Notes: a model not told the origin generated them from the sequence alone. 20,753 nucleotides of DNA from CAZRRV01 sp964406705 (GCA_964406705.1 CAYOSS010000026.1:1-20753), one strand, 5' to 3'; counted from the first letter of the stretch, positions 1 to 7,197 are shown. Made by a program: numbers and translations.

Positions 1-41
1 TGCGACGACGAAGCGGGGACCTTCCGGCGCAGAGAAGAAAA

Positions 42-112
42 GCGGACATCGTTCCTCAGCCGCGCTGGGGAAATCAAATAAGCTAGCCTCGCGTTAGCGA
101 GAAGAAATCCGC
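42..112 (+). repeat. Three-stem hairpin element, copy A
   Basis: GCGGA (42-46) can pair with TCCGC (108-112). This encloses a CAGC/GCTG hairpin and a CTCGC (88-92)/GCGAG (97-101) hairpin. It is preceded by AGAGAAGAAA. Function unknown. Confidence 0.55.
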
Positions 113-171
113 CAAACAGGGTGGAGCCGTGCCGCCGGTACCGTTAGGCTATCCTTTCGCGAAGAGAGAAA

Positions 172-240
172 GCGGACATCGTCCCCAGCATAGCTGGGGG
201 AACAAATAAGCCGCCCTCGCGTCAGCGAGAAGAAGTCAGC
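172..240 (+). repeat. Three-stem hairpin element, copy B
   Basis: GCGGAC (172-177) faces GTCAGC (235-240) with one mismatch. Inside are a perfect CCCCAGC-ata-GCTGGGG hairpin and a CTCGC-gtca-GCGAG hairpin. Confidence 0.55.
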
Positions 241-298
241 GAAAATGGGCAAAGCCGAAGGCAGGGGCCGCCGCCTCGTTCCGACGCAGAGAAGAAAA

Positions 299-365
299 GC
301 GGACACGCTGCCCAGCCCAGCTGGGAAGGATAAGAAGGCTATCCTGCGAAGCGAGGTAAGTCCGC
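299..365 (+). repeat. Three-stem hairpin element, copy C
   Basis: GCGGAC (299-304) and GTCCGC (360-365) form a perfect 6-bp closing stem around CCCAGC-cca-GCTGGG and a bulged CCTGC-gaa-GCGAGG hairpin. Confidence 0.55.
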
Positions 366-460
366 CATAAACGGCGGGTCAAGAAGCCTCCCGGCATCGC
401 GAAGCCCCCCCCGAAGTAAGACAAGTCTCTCTTAATAGGTGGAGCCAAGCCCTCCGGCAT

Positions 461-540
461 CACAAGGCTATCCCGCGCAGCGGTAACCAGCCCCCCGGCG
501 CCGGGCGGAGCCGTGCGAGCCGCCGGAGACGGCCGCGCCC
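461..540 (+). repeat. Direct repeat, copy 1 (partner at 923-1005)
   Basis: About 80 bp beginning CACAAGGCT and ending GCCGCGCC recurs at 923-1005 with few substitutions and a longer C tract in the second copy. Both lie inside the left mosaic region. Confidence 0.7.
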
Positions 541-559
541 GTCGGCCGAGAGAGAAAAG

Positions 560-606
560 CGGACAACGTTCCCCAGCCCAGCCGGGAATGAAGCCGAGCG
601 CGTCCG
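560..606 (+). repeat. Hairpin element, copy D (divergent, short)
   Basis: CGGAC (560-564) can pair with GTCCG (602-606). Only the first internal hairpin (CCCAGC/GCCGGG, with a mismatch) is recognisable. The second box is replaced by unrelated sequence. Confidence 0.4.
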
Positions 607-824
607 GTGGACGAAGCAGCGAAGGCTTCATCCCGGCAGCGGTCGGCGAGTAGCTGCGCCGGGGGCGAGCGACGAGCCGGGCACCGCAAGGTGGGCAAAA
701 GGCTTCCTAAAGCTGAAAGCTCTCAGCCATCATAGTCTACCTCGCGTAGCGAGAAGAGAGCAACGGGAACGGGCGGAGCCAAAGGCAGAGGGATAGCCGG
801 ACCGTTCCGGCTCTGAGAAGAAAA

Positions 825-892
825 GCGGACATCGTTCCCCAGCTCAGCTGGGGGAATAAATTGGCTACCCCACGCAGCGAGAAGAAATCCGC
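825..892 (+). repeat. Three-stem hairpin element, copy E
   Basis: GCGGA (825-829) pairs with TCCGC (888-892) around a perfect CCCCAGC-tca-GCTGGGG hairpin. The second hairpin has decayed (CACGCAGCGAG), but the AGAAGAAATCCGC tail is intact. Confidence 0.55.
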
Positions 893-922
893 TTTAGCAG
901 GAAAAGCCAGAGCCCCCTGTCC

Positions 923-1005
923 CACAAGGCTGCCCCGCGCAGCGGTAACCAGCCCCCCCCCCGGCGCCGGGCGGAGCCGTGCGAGCCGCCGGGGACAGCC
1001 GCGCC
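923..1005 (+). repeat. Direct repeat, copy 2 (partner at 461-540)
   Basis: Near-identical to 461-540, apart from a C-tract expansion and a few substitutions. This suggests duplication of a mosaic block containing CGCGCAGCGGTAACCAG. Confidence 0.7.
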
Positions 1006-1075
1006 AATCCGGGAGTGAAGTTTCAGGCGCCGCTGCCGCGTGGGGAAAAATTTCTCCGAAGCCGCCAAATTCCCC

Positions 1076-1104
1076 TTGAAACAGGCCGCCGGATACTGTA
1101 TAAT
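1076..1104 (+). promoter_or_regulatory. Sigma-A-type promoter for the glycosidase gene
   Basis: TTGAAA (1076-1081) and TATAAT (1099-1104) are separated by 17 bp. The predicted start, near 1111, leaves a leader of about 50 nt before the ATG at 1161. An A5T3 tract at 1046-1053 lies upstream and could act as an UP element. Confidence 0.8.
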
Positions 1105-1160
1105 GACGGTGCGGCCCCCCGCGGGGGCGAGTAAAAAAACGGGAAAGAGGTCGGTAAACT

Positions 1161-2135
1161 ATGCTACTGTACGGGGCTCCGGGCAAGAGGCTGAACGATT
1201 CCTGGTACGCGAACGATGGCGGTACCTATCACGCTTACTTTATGCAGCGGACCAGAAGGGGCGCCCGCCCGGATATGGGCCACGCCGTCTCCAAGGACTT
1301 CCTTCATTGGACTTACGAGGGGCGCGCGCTCGACAACACCAAGGTCCCGTGGTGCCGCAAGTGCACGGGCACCGGGAGCGTGATCCGCTGGAACGGCAAG
1401 TGGTGGATGATCTTCGGCGGCAGTTCGGAGTGGCCCCTCGAGCACTATCACCTCGGCATAGCCTCCAGCGACGACCTCTGCAACTGGGACGTGGACCCCG
1501 AGCCGGTTATGACGCTCAGCACGGACACCGTCAAGTGGGATGGGACCACATTCGATTTCCCGCTCGACGGCAAGACGGTGCAGGTCTACCCTTTGGGCGA
1601 TCCCTGCTTCTACCCCGAGCAGGTGGACGGGTACTGGCTGCTGTTTGTGAACTCCCACCTCAAAGGCGCCCCCGTCAACAAGCGCGGGGTGACGGCTCTG
1701 TTCCGCACGAAGGACTTAAAAACCTACGAGCCCTACCGCATCGCGGCGATGGACAGCTGCGACAGGATGGAGACCGTCTGCCCCTGGGAGCACGACGGGC
1801 GGTACTATATGTACGTCGGTCGGATTATCTCCAAGACGGACGGGCAGGGCAACGTCATAGGCCAGTATAATTACAGCACCATATACACCGCGACCGAGGT
1901 TGCGGGCCCGTACACAATGGTTCAGCGCATAATGCTCCCGCGCGAGGACCTCTACTGGGAGAGCTGGCCTTATATAGCCAAGGTGGTAAAGGACCCCGAG
2001 GGGCGCGACGTGATGCTTGTGAACGACATCCCCGGCGGCGTGACGGGGCCCTACCCGGTCGTGTATCTTGACGGGGGAGCCATCGCGCTCGACGAACGCT
2101 CGATCCCGCAGTGCGTCCAGAGCCTGCCGGAGTAG
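1161..2135 (+). CDS. GH32/GH43-like beta-propeller glycoside hydrolase
   Basis: This 324-residue protein looks like a five-bladed beta-propeller glycosidase (GH32/43/62/68 superfamily). N-terminal LNDSW (Asp13 the candidate nucleophile or base) is followed by YHAYFM and HAVSKDFLHW, which resemble GH32 sucrases and fructanases. GDPCFY (Asp147) sits where the RDP-like stabilising Asp is expected, and VCPWEHDGRYY (Glu210) where the acid is expected. No signal peptide or membrane segment is visible, so it probably acts in the cytoplasm on imported oligosaccharides. The ATG at 1161 follows a GAAAGAGGT ribosome site by 9 nt and is downstream of a strong promoter. It appears to be monocistronic, with a terminator about 350 nt after the stop, beyond a repeat array. 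The substrate cannot be told from sequence alone, and GH43-type arabinosidase or xylosidase activity is equally possible. The fold assignment is firm and the family is less sure. Confidence 0.8.
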   Translation: MLLYGAPGKRLNDSWYANDGGTYHAYFMQRTRRGARPDMGHAVSKDFLHWTYEGRALDNTKVPWCRKCTGTGSVIRWNGKWWMIFGGSSEWPLEHYHLGIASSDDLCNWDVDPEPVMTLSTDTVKWDGTTFDFPLDGKTVQVYPLGDPCFYPEQVDGYWLLFVNSHLKGAPVNKRGVTALFRTKDLKTYEPYRIAAMDSCDRMETVCPWEHDGRYYMYVGRIISKTDGQGNVIGQYNYSTIYTATEVAGPYTMVQRIMLPREDLYWESWPYIAKVVKDPEGRDVMLVNDIPGGVTGPYPVVYLDGGAIALDERSIPQCVQSLPE

Positions 2136-2149
2136 GCATTCGCCCTGCT

Positions 2150-2475
2150 TTGGGGCTTGCCGAAGGGACCTTGCCGGGGTCTCCATACCGTGCGGATTTT
2201 GCCGGGCTAACCCCGCGTCCCGCCCCGGCGGCACGCTTTGCAGCGGCAGCCTTACCGCGCGGTGGCGTTGCCGGGCTAACCTCGCGTCCCGCCCCGGCGG
2301 ACAGCTTTGCCTGAGGGTCTTGCCGGGGCAACCTCGCCGATCGGGCTCTTCCAAAGGGATTTGGCGCGGCGACCCCAGCGAACGGGCTTGCCGAAGGGAT
2401 TTTGGCGGGGTGACTTTGCCAAAGGCGCCTTGGCGGGGCAGCCTTACCGAACGGGCTTATACCAAGCGGCATATC
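2150..2475. repeat. Degenerate ~40-bp tandem array in the 3' UTR of the glycosidase gene
   Basis: Units begin with GGGCTTGCCGAAGGGA-like sequence and continue with a CTTGCCGGGG motif. The clearest duplicate is a 33-bp segment at 2199-2231 repeated at 2268-2300 with one mismatch. The array fills the space between the stop codon (2135) and the terminator at 2484, so it is probably transcribed. No coding signal is seen. Confidence 0.6.
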
Positions 2476-2483
2476 ACCGAAGG

Positions 2484-2509
2484 GCGGGGGGCTTACCCCC
2501 GCTCTTTTT
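2484..2509 (+). terminator. Rho-independent terminator after the glycosidase transcript
   Basis: GCGGGGG (2484-2490) pairs with CCCCCGC (2496-2502) over a 5-nt loop, followed by TC and five T residues. Confidence 0.85.
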
Positions 2510-2521
2510 ATGATAAGAAGA

Positions 2522-2547
2522 ACCCCCGGCCTCGAACAGCCGGGGGT
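2522..2547 (-). terminator. Hairpin terminator facing the SGNH hydrolase transcript
   Basis: ACCCCCGGC (2522-2530) pairs with GCCGGGGGT (2539-2547). Read on the minus strand, the stem is followed by TTCTTCTT, so it probably ends the minus-strand transcript arriving from 3281. It may work in both directions. Confidence 0.65.
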
Positions 2548-2562
2548 GATTTATGCGGGTCC

Positions 2563-3010
2563 GCCGGCTCGACCCCCGATCGGGTTCGCCGGGGCGCCCC
2601 GTTGCGGAAGCGCGGCGAGCCGGGCGGAGAAGAGCGCCCCCGTGGCGATTTAGCCCGCCGCGGGGCAACCCCCGGAAAATGGGACGGCGCCGCAAGACGG
2701 GTAGGGGGGACGCCCCGGTTAGCCGGTTAGCCGGGGCGACCCCGGGGAACGTGGCCCGCGGCGGTACCTTGCCGTCGGCGGGGACCACCGGCGTGGAATG
2801 CCGGAGCAATCCCTTCCCGGCGCGGGTCGCCAACTCGGCTACCGCCGGCTCGACCCCCGGAACACCGCAACAGATTTCCGGCGGGACTATCGACCGGGTC
2901 CGCCGGCTCGACCCCCGGCACATTACGACAGATCCCCGACGGGACCACCGGCTGAGAACGCCGGCTCGACCCCCGGAACACCGCAACAGATCTCCGACGG
3001 GACTGCCGGC
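2563..3010. repeat. 58-bp tandem repeat array
   Basis: Three clear copies start at 2844, 2902 and 2960, with an exact 58-bp period. Each opens with GCCGGCTCGACCCCCGG and continues through an ACAGATCTCCGACGGGAC-like segment. A partial copy of the opening motif is at 2563-2577. Sequence between 2580 and 2843 is degenerate GC-rich material without a gene. Repeats and between-repeat sequence both diverge, and there are no unique spacers, so this is not CRISPR. Confidence 0.75.
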
Positions 3011-3110
3011 TGGGCTCCCCTCCGCGACCTTTACCGCGACCGCCGACGGGTTTACCGGCGCGACCGCCGGCTCGGCCTTTGCCGCCGCGACAGCTCCTCC
3101 TAACTGCGCT

Positions 3111-3294
3111 TACCGAGCCGCGACAATCTTTCCCTAACCGCGCCCGCCGCGCCGCGACAGCTCCCCCTAACCGCGTTCGCCTCGCCACGGCGGCTCTCCT
3201 AACCGCGTTCGCCTCGCCACGGCAGCTCTCGTAACCGCGCTTGCCTCGCTATGGAAGCCCTGCTAACCGCGTTCGCCTCGCTACGACAGCTCCC
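3111..3294. repeat. 32-bp tandem repeat array overlapping the SGNH gene end
   Basis: Units starting TAACCGCGTTCGCCTCG-like begin at 3135, 3168, 3200, 3232 and 3264 (periods 33, 32, 32, 32), preceded by a diverged unit near 3111. The last unit runs through the stop codon of the minus-strand SGNH hydrolase (3281-3283), so the final codons of the gene lie inside the repeat. Confidence 0.8.
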
Positions 3295-3928
3295 TAAACC
3301 CCGCGAGCCAGGCGCGCTTTATAAGCTCGTGCCCCGCGACGGTGGGGTGGACGCCGTCCGCCAGCCAGTACTCCACGCCGGTCCTCCCCGCCGCCTTCTC
3401 GAACCTCTCCTGCAGCGGGACGAATACGCAGTCGAACTCATCCGTCACCCTTTTCGCCGCCTCGGCGTGGGCGCGGACGCTGCCGTAGAAGCGTTTCCAG
3501 CGGTCGGGCTGCTCCGGGGTGTTGCAGGCGGCGGCGGAGCGCAGCACGTACGGCTCCAGAACCATAATCTTCACGCGGGGGAGGGCCTTCTTCACCTCGC
3601 CCAGCGTGTCCCGCAGGCAGTCCTCGTACTCCGCCGGGGGGACCTCCCCCGTGATGTCGTTTACACGGTGCCAGACGTCGTTCACCCCCACGAGGATGCT
3701 CATATAATCCGGCTCCACGGCGAGGATATCGGAGTTCAGCCTCGCGGCCATGTCCGCCGACGTGTCGCCGCCCACCGCGCGGTTGATGTAGCGGTACTCC
3801 CCCGGGAAGCGGTAGGCGAGATCCGCCTTGACGAGCGTGGGGTAGCCCTGACCGAGGTAGCCGTCCCCCGCGCGGTCGCGCCCCGCGTCCGTGATCGAGT
3901 CCCCCTGGAACAATATTGTTTTCGGCAT
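3281..3928 (-). CDS. SGNH/GDSL-family hydrolase (esterase or lipase-like)
   Basis: This 215-residue cytoplasmic protein has the SGNH blocks in order: GDSIT with Ser11, NRAVGGD with Gly53/54, GVNDVW with Asn83, and DGVHPT with Asp191 and His194. That is a complete serine-hydrolase triad plus oxyanion residues. Family members remove acyl or acetyl groups from carbohydrates, peptidoglycan or lipids. There is no signal peptide, so an intracellular carbohydrate deacetylase is plausible but unproven. The start at 3928 is chosen because an ideal AAGGAGG lies 9 nt upstream and the GDSIT block falls at the usual distance from the N-terminus. A longer in-frame extension to 4075 reads into repeat DNA and is rejected. 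The last codons and the stop lie within the 32-bp repeat array. It stands alone between two repeat regions and is convergent with the glycosidase gene. Confidence 0.9.
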   Translation of the reverse strand: MPKTILFQGDSITDAGRDRAGDGYLGQGYPTLVKADLAYRFPGEYRYINRAVGGDTSADMAARLNSDILAVEPDYMSILVGVNDVWHRVNDITGEVPPAEYEDCLRDTLGEVKKALPRVKIMVLEPYVLRSAAACNTPEQPDRWKRFYGSVRAHAEAAKRVTDEFDCVFVPLQERFEKAAGRTGVEYWLADGVHPTVAGHELIKRAWLAGFRELS

Positions 3929-3937
3929 TATGCCAAA

Positions 3938-3944
3938 CCTCCTT
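3938..3944 (-). promoter_or_regulatory. Ribosome binding site that sets the SGNH start
   Basis: CCTCCTT on the plus strand reads AAGGAGG on the minus strand, 9 nt before the ATG at 3928. It argues against the longer upstream start. Confidence 0.9.
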
Positions 3945-3954
3945 ATTTGCGGCG

Positions 3955-5195
3955 TCGTTTCCGGGTGAGCGGTCCTTTGCCGCAATAATAACACTGGGCG
4001 AGCGACCCCGCCTTGGCGACCCGTGGGCGACCGGCCCGCCGCCCTGACGACTTCGGGCGAGTACCCCCGCGCCACCTTGATAACATAGAACGGGCGATCC
4101 GCGCCGCCGACCTATTTCCGGGTGAGCGACCCCGTCGCTTTGATAGCGCAGGGCAACCGACCCCGTTGTCTTGTCGGCTCCGTGCAATCGACCCCTGTCG
4201 CCGCGCTGTTTCCGTGACGGTACAGGACCCGGCCCCGTCGCCTTGACAGCACAGGGCGAATATCCCTGCCGCCTTGACGACCTCGGGCGATCAGCCCACT
4301 GCCTTGACGACTTTGTACAAGCGGCCAACGCCGCCGTGAAAGCCCCGGGCGAGCGACCCCGCCTTGCTGACCCGTGGCGGGCGAGCGACCCCGCCTTGGC
4401 GACCCGTGGCGACCGGCCCGCCGCGCTGACGACTTCGGGTGAGTACCCCGCGTCGCCTTGATAACATAGAGCGGGCGATCCGCGCCGCCGACCTATTTCC
4501 GGGTGCTCAGTCCGTGCCGCCGTTGTGATGGCTTCGGGCAATCGACCCCTGTCGCCGCGCTGTTTTCGCGACGGCACAGGACCCGGCCCCGTCGCCTTGA
4601 CGGCACGGGGCGAATATCCCCGCCGCCCTGTCAACTCTGACCGAGCGACGCCCCCCCCGCGCCACCTTGATAACATAGAGCGGGCGATCCGCGCCGCCGC
4701 GCCATTTCCGGGCGAGCGTCCCCCGCCCCGGTGGCTCCGGGTGAGCGACCCCGCCGCTTTGATAGCGCAGGGCAACCGACCCCCGCCGCCTTGTCGGCTC
4801 CGTGCAATCGACCCCTGTCGCCGCGCTGTTTCTGTGACGGCACGGGGTGACCGGCCCCGCCGCCTTGACGGCACGGGGCGAATATCCCCGCCGCCCTGTC
4901 AACTCTGACCGAGCGACGCCCCCCCCCGCGCCACCTTGATAACATAGAGCGGGTGACTCGCGCCGTGCCATTTCCGGGCGAGCATCCCGCCGCCTTGATA
5001 GTGAGTGGCAACCAGTCACGTCGCCTTGATCTCGTCGGGCGATCAGCCCACTGCCTTGACGACTTTGTACAAGCGGCCAGCGTCGCCGTGAAAGCCCCGG
5101 GCGAGCGATCCCTGTCGCCGCGCTGTTTCCGTGACGGCACAGGGTGACCGACCCCGCCGCCCTGTCAACCCCGGGCGAGCGAGCCCCCCTTCGCG
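3955..5195. repeat. 1.2-kb degenerate 31-bp array with higher-order repeats
   Basis: The basic unit is about 31 bp, roughly GGGCGAGCGACCCC followed by GCCGCCTTGACGAC. About 40 diverged units fill the gap between groEL and the SGNH gene. Groups of units are themselves repeated. A block with CACCTTGATAACATAGAGCG recurs near 4072, 4453, 4662 and 4931. A block with GACCCCTGTCGCCGCGCTGT recurs near 4190, 4545, 4810 and, as a variant, 5107. A block of about 68 bp with ACTGCCTTGACGACTTTGTA recurs at 4287 and 5039. A segment of about 85-90 bp near 4601 recurs near 4869 almost unchanged. Long minus-strand frames through it encode low-complexity Arg/Gly/Pro/Ser repeats and look non-coding. Confidence 0.8.
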
Positions 5196-5198
5196 CCG

Positions 5199-5235
5199 CA
5201 AAACACCGCCCGGGGGCGCGGTGGCTCTCGGGCGG
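5199..5235 (-). terminator. Possible weak terminator after groEL
   Basis: On the minus strand CCGCCC (from 5235) can pair with GGGCGG (to 5206), followed by TGTTTTG. The T tract is short, so this is a tentative groESL terminator 20 nt after the stop. Confidence 0.45.
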
Positions 5236-5256
5236 CGTTGCCGTAACTGTTGCTAA

Positions 5257-6882
5257 TTAATACATCCCGTCGCCCTGGGGAGCGGGAGCGGCCGGCGGGA
5301 CGGGCTCCTTCTTATCGGCGACCAGCGTCTCGGTGGTGAGCACCATAGCCGCGACGGAGGCCGCGTTCTGCAGCGCGGTGCGGGTGACCTTGGTCGGGTC
5401 CACAATCCCCGCGTCGAGCATATCGGTGTAAACCTCGTTGTAGACGTCGAAGCCGTAATTGGGCTTGCCGGAAGCGATGATCTTGTCGATGATCACGCTG
5501 CCCTCCAGCCCGGCGTTGGAAGCGATCTGGCGAACGGGAGCCTCCAGGGCCTTGCGGACGATGGCGACACCCGTCTTCTCGTCGCCCTCGACCTCGCCCA
5601 GGAGCTTGTCCACCGTGGGAATGGCGTTAATAAGAGCCACGCCGCCTCCCGCGACGATGCCCTCCTCGACCGCCGCTTTCGTGGCGGAAAGGGCGTCCTC
5701 GATGCGCATCTTCTGCTCTTTCATCTCGATCTCGGTCGCGGCGCCGACCTTGATGACCGCCACGCCGCCGGAGAGCTTCGCCAGCCGCTCCTGCAGCTTC
5801 TCGCGGTCAAAGTCGCTCGTGGTCGCCTCTATTTGCTTGCGGATCTGCCCGACGCGCGCCTTGATCTCGGCGCTGTCGCCCGCGCCGTCCACGATGATGG
5901 TGTTCTCCTTCTGGACGGTGACGCGGCGGGCGCGGCCCAACTGGTCGATGGTGGCGTCCTTCAGCTCAAGGCCCAACTCTTCGGAGATCACGGTGCCGCC
6001 CGTCAGGATGGCGATATCCTGGAGCATTTCCTTGCGGCGGTCGCCGAAGCCGGGGGCCTTCACGCCCACGCAGATGAACGTCCCGCGCAGCTTGTTGACG
6101 ATCAGGGTGGAGAGAGCCTCGCCCTCGATGTCCTCCGCGATGATGACGAGCTTCTTACCCGCCTGCACAACCTGCTCCAACAGGGGGAGGATCTCCTGGA
6201 TGTTGGAAATCTTCTTGTCGGTGATGAGGATGAGCGCGTCGTCGATGACGGCCTCCATCTTATCGGAATCCGTCGCCATATACGGGGTGATGTACCCGCG
6301 GTCGAACTGCATACCCTCAACGACTTCGGAGTAGGTCTCGGCGGTCTTGGACTCCTCCACCGTGATGACCCCGTCCGAGGTGACCTTCTCCATAGCCTCG
6401 GAGATCAGCTTGCCTATAAACGCGTTGTCGGCGGAGACGGTCGCCACGCGCTCGATGTCCGCGCTGCCGGAGACCTTCTTGGAGTTCGCTATGATGCTGT
6501 CCACGGCGGCGTCGGTGGCCTTCTTAATGCCCTTCTTGACCACCATCGGGTTCGCGCCCGCCGCGATGTTCTTCATACCCTCGCAGATAATGGCCTGTGC
6601 CAAGAGGGTGGCGGTGGTGGTGCCGTCGCCCGCGACGTCGTTGGTCTTGGTGGCGACTTCCTTGACTAACTGCGCGCCCATATTTTCGAACGCGTCGTCA
6701 AGTTCGATTTCCTTCGCGATGGTGACCCCGTCGTTGGTGATGAGGGGGGAGCCGTACTTCTTGTCGAGCACCACGTTGCGGCCCTTGGGCCCCAAGGTGA
6801 CCTTTACCGCGTCCGCCAACTGGTCCACGCCGGACTGCAGCGCCTTGCGCGCGTCCTCGCCGAAAATAATCTCCTTTGCCAT
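5257..6882 (-). CDS. groEL: Chaperonin GroEL (Hsp60)
   Basis: This 541-residue protein matches GroEL across its length. It starts MAKEIIFGEDARKAL and has the equatorial ATP-binding GPKGRNVVLD and GDGTTTAT segments. The apical region and C-terminal equatorial half (VEEGIVAGGGVAL) are also clear. It forms the double-ring ATPase that folds proteins in the cytoplasm with GroES. The C-terminus ends PAPQGDGMY instead of the Gly-Gly-Met tail seen in many bacteria. The ATG is preceded by AAGGAGG, which overlaps the groES stop codon, so the two genes are one operon. Transcription starts at the CIRCE-controlled promoter upstream of groES. The downstream side is a tentative hairpin and then the 31-bp repeat array. 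Length and sequence are normal and the assignment is certain. Confidence 0.98.
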   Translation of the reverse strand: MAKEIIFGEDARKALQSGVDQLADAVKVTLGPKGRNVVLDKKYGSPLITNDGVTIAKEIELDDAFENMGAQLVKEVATKTNDVAGDGTTTATLLAQAIICEGMKNIAAGANPMVVKKGIKKATDAAVDSIIANSKKVSGSADIERVATVSADNAFIGKLISEAMEKVTSDGVITVEESKTAETYSEVVEGMQFDRGYITPYMATDSDKMEAVIDDALILITDKKISNIQEILPLLEQVVQAGKKLVIIAEDIEGEALSTLIVNKLRGTFICVGVKAPGFGDRRKEMLQDIAILTGGTVISEELGLELKDATIDQLGRARRVTVQKENTIIVDGAGDSAEIKARVGQIRKQIEATTSDFDREKLQERLAKLSGGVAVIKVGAATEIEMKEQKMRIEDALSATKAAVEEGIVAGGGVALINAIPTVDKLLGEVEGDEKTGVAIVRKALEAPVRQIASNAGLEGSVIIDKIIASGKPNYGFDVYNEVYTDMLDAGIVDPTKVTRTALQNAASVAAMVLTTETLVADKKEPVPPAAPAPQGDGMY

Positions 6883-6892
6883 TGTAACCCTG

Positions 6893-6899
6893 CCTCCTT
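6893..6899 (-). promoter_or_regulatory. groEL ribosome binding site overlapping the groES stop
   Basis: AAGGAGG on the minus strand shares bases with the groES TAA at 6898-6900 and lies 10 nt from the groEL ATG, consistent with coupled translation. Confidence 0.85.
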
Positions 6900-7182
6900 A
6901 TTCTACTTTAGCTAAGACGTCGGACTGCCGGAGAATGCTGTACTCCACGCCGTCCAACTTGACCTCGGTGCCCGCGTACTTGCTCACGAGCACCCTGTCG
7001 CCGACCGAGAGCTCCATTTTTACCTCGTTGCCGTCGACGACGCCGCCGGGCCCCACCGCGACCACTTCGGCTACCTGGGGCTTTTCCTTCGCGGAGCCGG
7101 CTAAGATGATGCCGCTCTTGGTGGTCTCCTCAGCTTCCTCCATTTTGATGACCACACGGTCCGCCAGGGGTTTGATTGTCAT
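6898..7182 (-). CDS. groES: Co-chaperonin GroES (Hsp10)
   Basis: This is the 94-residue heptameric lid of the GroEL folding chamber. It has IKPLADRVVIK at the N-terminus, the mobile-loop segment TTKSGIILAGSAKEKPQ around residues 20-36, and VGDRVLVSKYAGTEVKLDG near residues 61-79. I place the start at 7182, where an ideal AAGGAGG is 8 nt upstream, rather than at an in-frame ATG at 7203 that would add seven residues and put the ribosome site inside the gene. It is the first gene of the groESL operon, behind a promoter whose start region overlaps a perfect CIRCE operator. Heat-shock derepression through HrcA is expected from the family, although hrcA is not in this window. Confidence 0.97.
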   Translation of the reverse strand: MTIKPLADRVVIKMEEAEETTKSGIILAGSAKEKPQVAEVVAVGPGGVVDGNEVKMELSVGDRVLVSKYAGTEVKLDGVEYSILRQSDVLAKVE

Positions 7183-7190
7183 AACAGGTT

Positions 7191-7197
7191 CCTCCTT
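7191..7197 (-). promoter_or_regulatory. groES ribosome binding site
   Basis: AAGGAGG on the minus strand, 8 nt from the ATG at 7182. It decides the start in favour of 7182 over 7203. Confidence 0.88.

Larger units (their letters stand above)
1..1075. repeat. Non-coding region of interspersed hairpin repeats
   Basis: I see no credible gene here. Open frames in this stretch are rich in Arg, Pro, Ala and Ser and simply read through the repeats. The region is a mosaic of two boxes. Box 1 has a GAGAAGAAAAGCGGACAT-like sequence followed by a CCCAGC/GCTGGG palindrome. Box 2 has a CTCGC/GCGAG hairpin followed by AGAAGAAATCCGCC. Copies begin near 31, 161, 288, 548 and 813. The same boxes return at the right end of the window. 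The first bases (TGCGACGACGAAG) match sequence next to the 77-bp core in the right-hand inverted repeat, so the window probably opens inside another copy. Confidence 0.7.

Noticed and set aside
94..698. Minus-strand ORFs in the left repeat region
   Set aside because: Their shared peptides (such as ADFFSL and SWAGERCP) are translations of the hairpin repeats.
2844..3003. 58-bp repeats as a CRISPR array
   Set aside because: The whole period diverges gradually, there are no unique spacers of constant size, and no cas genes are nearby.
3929..4075. N-terminal extension of the SGNH hydrolase to 4075
   Set aside because: The extension is translated repeat DNA, and an ideal ribosome site sits before the ATG at 3928.
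3438..4874. Minus-strand frame of 478 codons across the 31-bp array
   Set aside because: It overlaps the SGNH hydrolase gene in another frame, encodes low-complexity Arg/Gly/Pro/Ser repeats, and arises because GC-rich repeats lack stop codons.
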